Shown piece by piece: positions 9,368-19,155 of a stretch of DNA of 64,000 nt; within the stretch, counting starts at the first letter, position 1; every line of letters begins with the position of its first letter. The DNA is taken from the IMG/VR virus record IMGVR_UViG_3300044984_002503, positions 1 to 64,000 of that record; one strand, written 5' to 3'. The notes under the pieces are model-generated. The model did no database searches, was not told where the DNA came from, and worked only from the letters and a program-made list of their open reading frames with translations. Source of the stretch: a virus. The translations under genes and the position numbers were made by a program.

Positions 9368-10275
9368 TAGCTACTTATATTTGTGAAATTTTTACTGAAA
9401 TCAATATTATCGTTTCTATTCTGTCTAACTTCATATAACAATGCATTAAATTGGTCTCTAATTTCATATAAGTTGTATTGTCTGTATATGTTATTTTGAG
9501 AATCGTAAATTGTGTAGATACCGTCATCAATAGATTTGGTTTGATTACCGTAAAGAGCAATTGCCAATGAATCAATGTCATATTCCGCCATTTGTATTTC
9601 CAAAGTAACAGGATTGAAAAAAGTATTACTAATTATAATGTCTTGGTCAGGCTGTCCAATAAATGGTGTTGCGTTTGGTTTGTTTGTTGGTGATGACGAA
9701 GGTGATAATGTTAAAAACAAAAGATTTGAACTACCGTCAACATATCTATATCTAACCGATTTTTGTGAAGTGTTAACCTCATTTGTTACAACAGGTTGAC
9801 AATAAAAACTTGAGGTCACTACTCTAAAGAAATTAGGTATTTTTGAACCGTCGGGATTTAAATATTCAATTCTAAATCCAATAAGTCCTTGTGGAACAAA
9901 TTTATTTTGATATTGAGTAGGAACATTTGTAATGTCAATTACAAGACCCTTAACATTTGGTAACGCACTTAAAACACCACAATCAGTAATTGTTGTTCTT
10001 ATTTGTACAGGTCTTAAATATAAGGTATAAATCCCTATTGCGTTAAATTGACTTGCAGGTAGAGTTAAATTGTATAATCCGCCTAAAACCTCAACTCCTG
10101 CATTTCCACCTGTTTCAGTATTCGCAAAGTAAGGTCTAAGTATTGTCTGTGCATCTAACTTTGTAAGCAAGAATTGGTCTGTTACATCCCTTGTTGGTGT
10201 GTAATTCATTATAATTTCAACATCTGCTGGTGAGACATCGGATGGTCTTATCGTACCGTATGAACCTATTGCCAT
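9367..10275 (-). CDS. Baseplate/tail structural protein, unknown family
   Basis: This 302-aa protein begins MAIGSYGTIRPSDVSPADVE and ends in a helical, Asn-rich tail. It is mostly beta-type and has no catalytic motif that I can see. It lies between two other large tail genes, its stop overlaps the next start by one base, and a TATTTAT box sits 12 bases before its start, so it may begin a late transcript. The structural assignment is contextual. Confidence 0.55.
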   Translation of the reverse strand: MAIGSYGTIRPSDVSPADVEIIMNYTPTRDVTDQFLLTKLDAQTILRPYFANTETGGNAGVEVLGGLYNLTLPASQFNAIGIYTLYLRPVQIRTTITDCGVLSALPNVKGLVIDITNVPTQYQNKFVPQGLIGFRIEYLNPDGSKIPNFFRVVTSSFYCQPVVTNEVNTSQKSVRYRYVDGSSNLLFLTLSPSSSPTNKPNATPFIGQPDQDIIISNTFFNPVTLEIQMAEYDIDSLAIALYGNQTKSIDDGIYTIYDSQNNIYRQYNLYEIRDQFNALLYEVRQNRNDNIDFSKNFTNISS

Positions 10276-10287
10276 ATTCTTTTATTT

Positions 10288-10296
10288 TATAAATAG
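10288..10296 (-). promoter_or_regulatory. Candidate late promoter box (TATTTAT)
   Basis: The minus strand reads CTATTTATA about 12 bases before the start of the 302-aa tail gene, inside a 39-base AT-rich gap. The only other content of the gap is A/T runs; no Shine-Dalgarno sequence is visible. Confidence 0.5.
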
Positions 10297-10314
10297 TTTA
10301 GTTCCTTTTTTCAA

Positions 10315-11409
10315 TTAGGTTGTTTGTTTTTTATTCTCAACATTAAAGAATCCGTATCCATAATTTATCATATCTCCCAAATTATCAACTTCTCCCAATC
10401 TTTGAACTCTTTCATATGCACTGTTTTTACCTCTTTCAACAAAAACATCCGTTTGTATTTGAGCTTGGTCAACAACTTTTAATAATACCTCATCTTTTGT
10501 TATTGGTTCGGCGGTAAGATTGTTTGTTGTCAATCCTGAAGATTGTTGGAAATATATTGTAGTACCGTCCTCATAGTCATAATAGTTGATACCTGTAATA
10601 GTGTAAGCAGTGTAGATAACATTTATATCTGATATTGCCCCCCATATTTGACCATTAGCAATAACAGGAACTCCAACTTGAAATTTATTAGGTCCGTATT
10701 GAGCTAATTCATTTATTCTTGATTTAGTTAAACCTGATACTGTAAATGGTACTGTAACATAATTATTTGATGTTTGTGCTGATACTTCATTTACCGCATC
10801 ACCTGAAAAGATATAATCATATGATACAGGAGTACCAACCCAATTACCTGATGATGGGACAAAAAAAGCTTCCCCTTGAGGGTTATAAATTGTTGGATTA
10901 CTAAACGGTGTTGTTATTTTTTTAATTACTTTAGTAACACCCCATGGATTTGTTTGTTCCATAGTAATCTTATAAACTTTATTAGCCGATGGGTATGTAT
11001 GTGTTATTGAGTTAGGCGTATACCCTGTAATAAGTTGTGTTGGCGAATTATCACCCCAGTTTATTCTATATGCAGATAAGTCTAAAAACTTTTGAAATTC
11101 ATTTGAAGTATTGTAAACATTATAAACATATGGGTTGGTAGTTGTTGATGAAAATATAAAATTTGCAACTACATTTTTTTGTAATACCGCACCATCAAAT
11201 GGACTATAATATCCCGCGTCAACGGCACTTTGTCGTAATAATATTGGTACACTTAAGTTAGTTAATAATGAGGTACCATATGAACCAGAACTAACCACTT
11301 TGGTCATGGCAGAATAAACCCCAACAGGAGTACCTTCTGTGTCATATACCACAGACAAATCTCCTTTAATGTTTTCAGGTGATACCGTTATTTTATAGTA
11401 ATCTTCCAT
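10315..11409 (-). CDS. Baseplate structural protein with a PKD-like domain
   Basis: In this 364-aa protein, residues ~110-170 read INWGDNSPTQ, then ITHTYPSANKVYKITM, the WGDG...HxYxxxGxYxV pattern of PKD-type Ig-like folds. The remainder is beta-rich without catalytic residues. The end is separated from the 302-aa gene by 39 bases containing a candidate promoter, and the start shares one base with the stop of the upstream 276-aa gene. A structural or adhesive baseplate role is inferred from the domain and context. Confidence 0.55.
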   Translation of the reverse strand: MEDYYKITVSPENIKGDLSVVYDTEGTPVGVYSAMTKVVSSGSYGTSLLTNLSVPILLRQSAVDAGYYSPFDGAVLQKNVVANFIFSSTTTNPYVYNVYNTSNEFQKFLDLSAYRINWGDNSPTQLITGYTPNSITHTYPSANKVYKITMEQTNPWGVTKVIKKITTPFSNPTIYNPQGEAFFVPSSGNWVGTPVSYDYIFSGDAVNEVSAQTSNNYVTVPFTVSGLTKSRINELAQYGPNKFQVGVPVIANGQIWGAISDINVIYTAYTITGINYYDYEDGTTIYFQQSSGLTTNNLTAEPITKDEVLLKVVDQAQIQTDVFVERGKNSAYERVQRLGEVDNLGDMINYGYGFFNVENKKQTT

Positions 11410-12239
11410 TATTGTGGTGGGTTAACATATTCGTACCATTTTATGGGAATCTCAGTCCCTAATCTTTGACCAACAGAATTAAATACTTGATAGGTTTGTG
11501 TTAAATAATCTAACTTTACCGTGTAATAAAAATAAGTAGCACCATCAAAAGTGTATGGATTAGTTCCCATATCCCACTGAGGTCCTTCTGTATCGTCTGA
11601 TGGATTTGTTCCTTTACCTGTCATCATTTTAGTAAACTGACCTGTTTTGGCGTTAAAAAACTTAGCTGCCATATAGAAAGTATCTATATTTAAAAAGTTT
11701 CTTTTCTTTAACCAATAAATAAAAAACCCTTCTTTATCACCAACATAGTCTAAAATAAATTTTGGTTTTTTAACACTAACTAATGTTCGTTGCATCAGAG
11801 TATCCATTGTAAGACCTTGTTGTGTAGGTATGATTATTGTTAAATAATTTGTTTGTGACTTATCATCAGGGCTGTCATAAAAATCTAATTTAAAAAATGA
11901 ATTTGAAAAATTGTTTTCATAATAATAAAGTTCTTGAGGGGTAAATCCCTCTCCTAAATAATTTATCTTCCAATTATTAATATCCGATAAAGAACCACCA
12001 GAATAAAAATAAAATTCATAATTAATTTCAGTATTATTTGTGGTAGCAGTTGCAGGTAAATGAGCAAATCTTGAAACTTCAAAATCTCTACCAACACCAA
12101 TTACTTCCGTAATTACAGTTTTTTCATATTCCTCAATAGCCATATCTAACCCAAGATAATCCCAAGTAAGAGATATCGGTATATCAATTTGCTTATCTTG
12201 AAATCCGTCTTGTCGTATTACAAATTTATTCACACTCAT
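11409..12239 (-). CDS. Baseplate-region protein, unknown family
   Basis: This 276-aa protein is rich in Tyr, Phe and Asn, consistent with a beta-structured particle component. It overlaps the upstream 565-aa gene by 14 bases and the downstream 364-aa gene by one base, so it is deep inside the tail operon. I see no recognised motif, signal peptide or membrane segment. Confidence 0.5.
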   Translation of the reverse strand: MSVNKFVIRQDGFQDKQIDIPISLTWDYLGLDMAIEEYEKTVITEVIGVGRDFEVSRFAHLPATATTNNTEINYEFYFYSGGSLSDINNWKINYLGEGFTPQELYYYENNFSNSFFKLDFYDSPDDKSQTNYLTIIIPTQQGLTMDTLMQRTLVSVKKPKFILDYVGDKEGFFIYWLKKRNFLNIDTFYMAAKFFNAKTGQFTKMMTGKGTNPSDDTEGPQWDMGTNPYTFDGATYFYYTVKLDYLTQTYQVFNSVGQRLGTEIPIKWYEYVNPPQ

Positions 12240-13923
12240 CTATTAATGGTTTGAATGAGAAGTCATATCCGTCTAAATTCTCATTATAGTTTATTCCTTC
12301 AGGAATTAATCTAAAAACAATTTCTGAAAATGGGTAATGTGCCGTATTAATATACGGGTAATCCACTCCTCTATTTAAATTATCTCTAAATCCATAAGTA
12401 TACAAATCTCTCCATCTAAACTGTCGGTCGCTAGTTGAATAGAAAGACCATTCAGGGACTTGGTCAACAAACTCCACATCTCCTGTTTCCACATAATCTG
12501 AAAATACCCTAATAGTCATTTTATTATGTGGTTGATAGTAATACCCTGGTGAATTTGTTGTTGCAACCGTTGTTGTTTGAAAAACAGTTTGGTTAAACTT
12601 TAACTTGTGATAGTATGGTGAAACTACTCTTTCAATCTGTTCATAATCATTCCATTCACAAAAATCACCATCCATAATATCATCCTTTTTCAAATCAAGA
12701 TTATAATAAAATGTTTTTGTTTCACCGCTAGTTAATGTATATGAAGAAACAGGAATAGAAGTATTAGACCTTTGTTCAGTTAGATTCCACCAAGGATTTG
12801 TTGTTTTTGATAAATTAAACTCCCACCCTTGTTTTAACCCAAAACCATTACTTGGTTGATTAAAGTAACCTGAATATCCTTTATTAACAATCGTTAAATT
12901 AATTTCGCTAATAGGTCTTTTTTGATTATCTTTTAAATTCGCAAAATCTAAATCGTATGCCGAAGTCATATTATAAGCATTACTACTAGTTTTTTGAGAT
13001 ATTCTTGTAAGATTGTTTGGTGTTATAGAACTATATTCTAATTTTTTTTGTTCCGCAAATACATTTTTTTCAAATCCAGCTTTGGTTATTTCCAAATCTG
13101 TTAAATTTGTAAGAACTTTTTGTTCTCTAATATAATATTTTGATTTAGTTTCCGTTAAATTATCAGGATTAATAACCCTTTTAAATGTGCCTGTAGTTCC
13201 ATTACTAAATGTTGTTCCTGTATAACCTATGTTTAACAGATTAAATATGTGAACATCACTATCCAATAATCCATTACCTAAAGAATATACTTGGAATAAA
13301 TTTGAGTTTCTATAAACAAGTGATAACTCCACGTATTCACCAATAGTTAATCCATGTGGTGCAATACAAGTAAATGACACTAACCCATTACCATTTTGTG
13401 ATGTATTTGTAATTGAAAAAGGTATTCCATCTCCCGCAATCCAATTAATAGAGTTTATATTATTTCTATAATATGTTAACTGTTTAGTGTAGTTATTATT
13501 ATAAGGATATGTTAAATAGTAAGTCCAATTATATGTGTAGGCACTTTTAGCTTTATAATTAAAATGTTGGTCACCAACATCTGGTCTATAAAAATCAAAT
13601 TCATAATATTGTGGGAAACCTTGCCATTTTGTACTTTGTTTTGATGAAACAGGTGCGGTATAATAAAGGTTATATTGAAATGGTAGATATCCCGTAGTTC
13701 CCGTATAAGTATTTTCATACAGGAATGTCGCCTTAAAAGTTGGTCTAAATACCGTACATCCCTGTCTCTCATCATCATAAACTTGAGCAAGACTTATGGT
13801 TGAACTTCTATCATATTCAGTAATCTGTTGATTCTGACTATCTAATGATATTGCAATTTGTTCATCAACCGAAGGTGCTCCTTTATATCTTAAATTACTC
13901 GGAACTATTAAATAATTACTCAT
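12226..13923 (-). CDS. Baseplate-region protein, unknown family
   Basis: This 565-aa protein has very high aromatic content (Tyr, Phe, Trp) and Asn/Thr-rich beta segments, typical of phage tail proteins. Its start overlaps the end of the 1713-aa gene by eight bases, and its end overlaps the next gene by 14, indicating coupled translation. No catalytic motif or known domain is visible. A structural role is inferred from context only. Confidence 0.5.
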   Translation of the reverse strand: MSNYLIVPSNLRYKGAPSVDEQIAISLDSQNQQITEYDRSSTISLAQVYDDERQGCTVFRPTFKATFLYENTYTGTTGYLPFQYNLYYTAPVSSKQSTKWQGFPQYYEFDFYRPDVGDQHFNYKAKSAYTYNWTYYLTYPYNNNYTKQLTYYRNNINSINWIAGDGIPFSITNTSQNGNGLVSFTCIAPHGLTIGEYVELSLVYRNSNLFQVYSLGNGLLDSDVHIFNLLNIGYTGTTFSNGTTGTFKRVINPDNLTETKSKYYIREQKVLTNLTDLEITKAGFEKNVFAEQKKLEYSSITPNNLTRISQKTSSNAYNMTSAYDLDFANLKDNQKRPISEINLTIVNKGYSGYFNQPSNGFGLKQGWEFNLSKTTNPWWNLTEQRSNTSIPVSSYTLTSGETKTFYYNLDLKKDDIMDGDFCEWNDYEQIERVVSPYYHKLKFNQTVFQTTTVATTNSPGYYYQPHNKMTIRVFSDYVETGDVEFVDQVPEWSFYSTSDRQFRWRDLYTYGFRDNLNRGVDYPYINTAHYPFSEIVFRLIPEGINYNENLDGYDFSFKPLIDECE

Positions 13924-16900
13924 CTACGGAATATTTTGTTTTAAATCTATCTAATGCCGAAGCTCCTTTAACAGGACCAAAATAAAATTGGAACGGTGCC
14001 CCAACTAAAAATTCACTTGATTCTTGACCTGTATTTATGTATTTACCACCTGTTGTTGGGTAATTAGTCCTGTCTCCATCAACACTAAATATGTAAGCCC
14101 TTGCGGTTAAATCATTAGCAACAGATGTCCCATTTAAAAAATATTTAGTATTTGTTGCTGCTCTATCTAAAGATTGGTAATAATTTTGAATAACATCACT
14201 AGTACTTGTCTTCCAATTATTTTTTTGATTACCAAATATTCTACTTCCATCCGCTAACCCCCATTGATAAAATGGTACCAATTGAGATTTAATCCCATAA
14301 GGATATGGATAATACCCTAAATTATCTGAACTTCTAAAATCAATTATACCCGGTGTTAAATAATCTTTTGTTTGTAAATCTTGAGTTGTTGATGAAAACC
14401 AAACAGCCATTGCGGGGTCACCAGCACTTCCTAAAACATTAGTAGGTGGGTTTGTATCTCCCGGTAGTATTTCATAAAATTGAGGCGAAAAATTAACATT
14501 TCCAATCTCAGAATTTATTGAGGTTAATTGTGCAAAATCTCCATCAACTCTTAATTGGTCTCTTGAAAATAATTTATCTATTCCAGCATCTCCGGCAGCA
14601 ATAAGTTTATCCAAAAAATCTGAGTCGGTTATTCTAGAAATTACAAATAAATTAACTAAATCTGAAGTATCCGCGTAACTTGTAGAGTCTATATTTGGTA
14701 TTATGTAAGCTTTAGTAGTTGCATCAAAAGTAATTTCAGAATAAAAATAATCTTTCATACCTAAATTAACAATTGTTGTTGGATTTAATAAATTAACCCC
14801 ATTTAAACCTGCAGGATTATTGGTTCTCTTACCAACAAATTTATTAAAATTATCATTCCATGGACTACTTCTGTAATAAAAATTTTGACTATCCATATTA
14901 TAATAAGCAATTCCTTGACAAAATCTTGGATATTCTGCTTTGTTTTGATTATTATAGTATGTAGTAACTTGTATTGGATAGGCATATAACGCTCCATTAA
15001 TCCAATTATTCATAAATGATTGCGATAACACTCCTCTACAGAGTGCGTAGAAAAATCTAAATCTATAACCCCATTCAGGAAAAGTTTGTCCAATGTCTTT
15101 AGTTAAATCTGTTAATGGTCTTCTTAAAAACATATAACACCCACCTTCAACAGCATCCGCTGTTGGACAATCTTGATTAATTCCAAATTGAGTTCCAAAT
15201 CCTGTATAACACCCTAACCCAACCATATTTTCACAATCAAAACTTTCTAACACACCAGTTGTTAATTGTCCGTATCCATCTAAATCTGCTGTCACTGTTT
15301 GAGCACCAACACTAAAAGATACTGAACTAATATCATCCCCTGCGGTATTAATTTCATAAATCGCAAAATTAAGATTTTGTTGTAATAATGAAGGATTATT
15401 ATCCCAACTACCACCATCTAATTGGTCTGAACTTGGTAACCTATCTGTTCTAATAACATTTAATTGGGAAGCATTAATTGTCATTGGTATAAAAATAGGA
15501 TTTGTCGTATTAAAACTTGATGTAAAAATTCGAGTATAATAATAAGAGCTAAAATCAAACCTAGGACTACCAACATAAGGAATATTATTCCATAATGGTG
15601 GGGTAAATTGTGACATTATTCCCATACCAGAAACATCTTCACTATTATCATAACTTGTAGAGCTAGATGAACTGTCATACATTCGATTAGTAGTTAAGGA
15701 AATCATTTCATTGGGAACTGTTGATGGTGTAGGACAAGAAGTAAATGACTCAATATATCCATTAGGTTTAACTTTAATATTATAATAAGCTCCATTCCAA
15801 TTTATCTTCCAATACAAATTATTACCAGGTAAAGGATTACTATAATATCCTGAACCATATTCAGTATAATCTTGAAATAGTCGTAATCCAACAACAGGAG
15901 ATGTGTACGCTACAGGAACAAATAAACTATCCGCAACCACTGCAGTCGATATATTACAAGTTGACAATGGATTAGATGTAGAACCATAGTAAGATAATCT
16001 TCTAGCTCCCCCCGTAGTTCCAGGATTATTAGGGACCAAAGAAGGTTTTGCCCCTGGTGCTTGACCATTGGAATCTAACGAACCGTAATACGCAGTATTC
16101 GTTGTATTATACCCTGTAAAAGATTGTCCAGGTATTGGTTGAGTTGTTGTACCAGGTTTAAAAAAGTAAGACTGATAAAATATTTCATTTTGAGAATATC
16201 CTTGAACAGAGATAGTCGGATTACTTAATTTTTGTATAGGAATATTAAGTCTTGTTTCCGCAGTAAATGTCCAATTTGGGTCAAATTCATTGGTTCCAAA
16301 TATATTACCCAAACTATACTCATTTCGATACACAGGAGAATATGGGTCAACACCTCTTTGTAACACCAACACATATTGTGTTTGGAATGCTTCATAATAA
16401 TCTGTTGCAACAAAAGACAATCCAGGATTTCTGTATGGTATAAATCTAAATCCCACACCACCAAGATATTCTGAAATCCAATCGGTCGCTTCTGTTGGTT
16501 CCAATAAAATATTACCAAATGATTGTGTTGTACCTGTATTCCATAATTTTGCGGCATCAGCAACGGTAATTGCCGTTACAACCTGAAAATATTCTACGTC
16601 AGCAGGAAATTTATAATTAGTTTCACCAGACCCATAAGGTAGATTATATGTAACTGGCACAGAATTAGTAACTTGATTTATTGCATATGAAACATTAACT
16701 GTAGTCGCACCAGTGCCATTATAAGTTTCACCGCTAATACCTGTTATAGTCCCAGTTGGAGTTGATGCTGAATAAGTATAGTTCATATCCGTAGTACCTG
16801 TAATATTAATAAAACTTAATAACGTACCAGCAGGTATAGGTTCTTGGGATAAAACTGTTAATGTATTATCATAATGGTATTTACCAGCATTTAAATCTTT

Positions 16901-19057
16901 AGCCACAGTAACTTTAATTTTATTAATATCTGTAAAAAAAGAACTCCTTTGATTAAAAATATTAATTCTTTCTCCAACAGGTAAATCATATGATTGTACA
17001 AATCTTTGTCTATTATCACTTAAAGTTATTATTTGAGAAATAGGTAGTTTATAACTGATTGGATTGGAAAGTTCTGCAGTCGGACAGAAACCCGCAAGAG
17101 ATTGTGAAAACATAATAGACCAATCAGCACCATTTTCAGTATCCCCAGAAAAATAAGTCGATTGAAGTTTGTCTTCATATAAGGTAGAATCCGATAATAA
17201 AGTTAAAGCTCCTGTACCTTGTGAATTTGTAAACGCAGTATTGTTTGGTTTTGTTTGTATATTTTGTTCACAACCACAGGCTTGGCATTCAGGATAAGTA
17301 ATCATCGGTAATCTAACTGTAAAATCTTTTTTAGGACAATATTTATTCAACCATCTAAATGGTTTCCAATTAATTGGCCTACCTATTCCTTGTTTAGAAA
17401 GCCAACATAAAAAGTCTGCGATTAGGTTATACAGATATAATAAAATATGGGCAATTACTAAAACGATTATCCCAACAGGTTGTAAAATTGTGAATATAAT
17501 TGAAAATAAAAAGTATAATAAATCAAAATTTTTAAATCCGTCATTAACAGGAAATTTATTTACAGTATCTTCACAATCAAAGGAATCAATTTCTTTAATA
17601 CCAATAAAATTACCTGAAGATGGACCAATAAAGTTCCCTCCTTTTTTCCATTGGTCAATAAATGATGAAACGGTATAAACTCTATTAAATTCAAATTGAT
17701 AAAAAGTGTCATTACAATCAATAGATTCATTTAATTTATCTATTTTTTGTTGGTCGATAAAACCATCAGTATATCCACTCCAAGCCAAACCAAAATAATA
17801 TGAACTTAATTGTTGTTTTTGTTTATTTGTATATCCCGATACTGGTCCTCTACTTGTTGGGTCCGACTCACTAGTAGTCCACCCATATTCTTTAACATTA
17901 GGGATTAAAAAATATGGTCTCCTTGTTGCTAATGTTAAATCATTTGGTTGTGTCCATTTTACTTTAAATCTATATTTACCTTTTGTTGGGATTCCAACTG
18001 TTGGGTCGTAAGATATTATTTTTTCTCCAAATTCATTTGTGATAAAGTAATCTAAATTCATAGGTAATTCAATTAACCATGTACCACTCGCATCAATAAC
18101 ATTTCCAGCCTGTTCTAAATCATATTGCTCTAATACAGGATTACCTTCAGAATCTTGTTGAATTGTTTGTCTAATTGCAAGTATTTGACCAGGAGCTGTT
18201 GTTAATCCACAAAGATTACCCATATCATCTCTTGGTTTACAATTATCTCTAACTTTAAACCCATCAGAAGATGAAAACATTGAACCCATGAATACTGATG
18301 TCGGTTGTATATCAACATTTGCCTCATCTCTTAAATCAAAATCTAATCTATTAACGGCTATTTGACAGGTAGTCGGGTCTCCCCATAATGGAGAAATCTC
18401 AGCGCTTTTAACAATATTAATAATTTGTGGTAATGATTTTAAATCAGTAGAAGTTCTAAATTTATTACCCGCAACTTGTCCTTCAGTTGCAAGTCCCATT
18501 CTAATTAAATCTTGAGGTGTTAATGAAAATTCACCAATGTCCGATAAATCCACATCCATGACAACGGTTTGATTCCCCAAAGGAACTCCCATTATCATAT
18601 AATCACCACTCTCATTTGTTTTGGCCGTAAATTTATAGTATTTGTCAAATATTTCAACAGCGGTAGAACCTGTTAAAGAATCAATCCTTGATGGTAAAGT
18701 ACCCGTTGCTGCGTGTTTTGAATAAGATTTTTCGTAAGGTAAAAGATTGTATCTATAACCATCCTCATTTTTATCTGTAGGTGATTTATAAGGGTAGATA
18801 CTTGAGATTAAAGGGTTTGATTGGTCGGCAACTGTAATTGGGATAAACACCGAAACTCTGGCGTTAGGTACCCCAAATCCTCCATTTGCAATTACTCTAC
18901 CTACTAATACACCATAGTCAGCACAACTTCTTGTGTAAACATCTGTTTGTTGTATTTTTAATGATAATATTTCTAAAAACTCAAAATCTTGGTCTAATTG
19001 TACATTGATTGTCTTATTGACACCAAGTTCAGTTTTTATTCTATATGATTGACCCAT
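13916..19057 (-). CDS. Giant baseplate protein with carboxypeptidase-regulatory-like domain and internal hydrophobic hairpin
   Basis: This is a 1713-aa protein. Residues ~45-170 follow the carboxypeptidase regulatory-like/prealbumin-like pattern (GRVIANGGFGVPNARVSVF, then AKTNESGDYMIMGVPLG), often found in surface proteins. Residues ~509-552 form a strikingly hydrophobic run (FLFSIIFTILQ, then GIIVLVIAHILLYLY), long enough for one or two membrane-spanning helices. It is followed at ~590 by a Cys cluster, PECQACGC, that could bind metal or form disulfides. The remainder is beta-rich with many Tyr, Asn and Gly. It lies directly after the gp6 and gp25 wedge genes and has a TATTTAT box 15 bases upstream. 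A large peripheral wedge protein is inferred. The membrane segment suggests contact with the host envelope during infection. Confidence 0.6.
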   Translation of the reverse strand: MGQSYRIKTELGVNKTINVQLDQDFEFLEILSLKIQQTDVYTRSCADYGVLVGRVIANGGFGVPNARVSVFIPITVADQSNPLISSIYPYKSPTDKNEDGYRYNLLPYEKSYSKHAATGTLPSRIDSLTGSTAVEIFDKYYKFTAKTNESGDYMIMGVPLGNQTVVMDVDLSDIGEFSLTPQDLIRMGLATEGQVAGNKFRTSTDLKSLPQIINIVKSAEISPLWGDPTTCQIAVNRLDFDLRDEANVDIQPTSVFMGSMFSSSDGFKVRDNCKPRDDMGNLCGLTTAPGQILAIRQTIQQDSEGNPVLEQYDLEQAGNVIDASGTWLIELPMNLDYFITNEFGEKIISYDPTVGIPTKGKYRFKVKWTQPNDLTLATRRPYFLIPNVKEYGWTTSESDPTSRGPVSGYTNKQKQQLSSYYFGLAWSGYTDGFIDQQKIDKLNESIDCNDTFYQFEFNRVYTVSSFIDQWKKGGNFIGPSSGNFIGIKEIDSFDCEDTVNKFPVNDGFKNFDLLYFLFSIIFTILQPVGIIVLVIAHILLYLYNLIADFLCWLSKQGIGRPINWKPFRWLNKYCPKKDFTVRLPMITYPECQACGCEQNIQTKPNNTAFTNSQGTGALTLLSDSTLYEDKLQSTYFSGDTENGADWSIMFSQSLAGFCPTAELSNPISYKLPISQIITLSDNRQRFVQSYDLPVGERINIFNQRSSFFTDINKIKVTVAKDLNAGKYHYDNTLTVLSQEPIPAGTLLSFINITGTTDMNYTYSASTPTGTITGISGETYNGTGATTVNVSYAINQVTNSVPVTYNLPYGSGETNYKFPADVEYFQVVTAITVADAAKLWNTGTTQSFGNILLEPTEATDWISEYLGGVGFRFIPYRNPGLSFVATDYYEAFQTQYVLVLQRGVDPYSPVYRNEYSLGNIFGTNEFDPNWTFTAETRLNIPIQKLSNPTISVQGYSQNEIFYQSYFFKPGTTTQPIPGQSFTGYNTTNTAYYGSLDSNGQAPGAKPSLVPNNPGTTGGARRLSYYGSTSNPLSTCNISTAVVADSLFVPVAYTSPVVGLRLFQDYTEYGSGYYSNPLPGNNLYWKINWNGAYYNIKVKPNGYIESFTSCPTPSTVPNEMISLTTNRMYDSSSSSTSYDNSEDVSGMGIMSQFTPPLWNNIPYVGSPRFDFSSYYYTRIFTSSFNTTNPIFIPMTINASQLNVIRTDRLPSSDQLDGGSWDNNPSLLQQNLNFAIYEINTAGDDISSVSFSVGAQTVTADLDGYGQLTTGVLESFDCENMVGLGCYTGFGTQFGINQDCPTADAVEGGCYMFLRRPLTDLTKDIGQTFPEWGYRFRFFYALCRGVLSQSFMNNWINGALYAYPIQVTTYYNNQNKAEYPRFCQGIAYYNMDSQNFYYRSSPWNDNFNKFVGKRTNNPAGLNGVNLLNPTTIVNLGMKDYFYSEITFDATTKAYIIPNIDSTSYADTSDLVNLFVISRITDSDFLDKLIAAGDAGIDKLFSRDQLRVDGDFAQLTSINSEIGNVNFSPQFYEILPGDTNPPTNVLGSAGDPAMAVWFSSTTQDLQTKDYLTPGIIDFRSSDNLGYYPYPYGIKSQLVPFYQWGLADGSRIFGNQKNNWKTSTSDVIQNYYQSLDRAATNTKYFLNGTSVANDLTARAYIFSVDGDRTNYPTTGGKYINTGQESSEFLVGAPFQFYFGPVKGASALDRFKTKYSVDE

Positions 19058-19072
19058 GTAATACCTTTAATT

Positions 19073-19081
19073 TATAAATAG
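19073..19081 (-). promoter_or_regulatory. Candidate late promoter box (TATTTAT)
   Basis: The minus strand reads CTATTTATA, preceded by AAA, about 15 bases before the start of the 1713-aa gene. The context AAACTATTTATAAA is shared almost exactly with the box at 10288-10296. Confidence 0.5.
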
Positions 19082-19155
19082 TTTATGTGTTATTTTTGGA
19101 ATACAAACACACTCTTTTTAAATTATAAACTAATCAATTCAAGAATAAACCTATA

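Noticed and set aside
17260-17300. Zinc-binding domain in the 1713-aa protein (CQACGC)
   Set aside because: There are only a few clustered cysteines without a clear second ligand pair; disulfides are equally possible.
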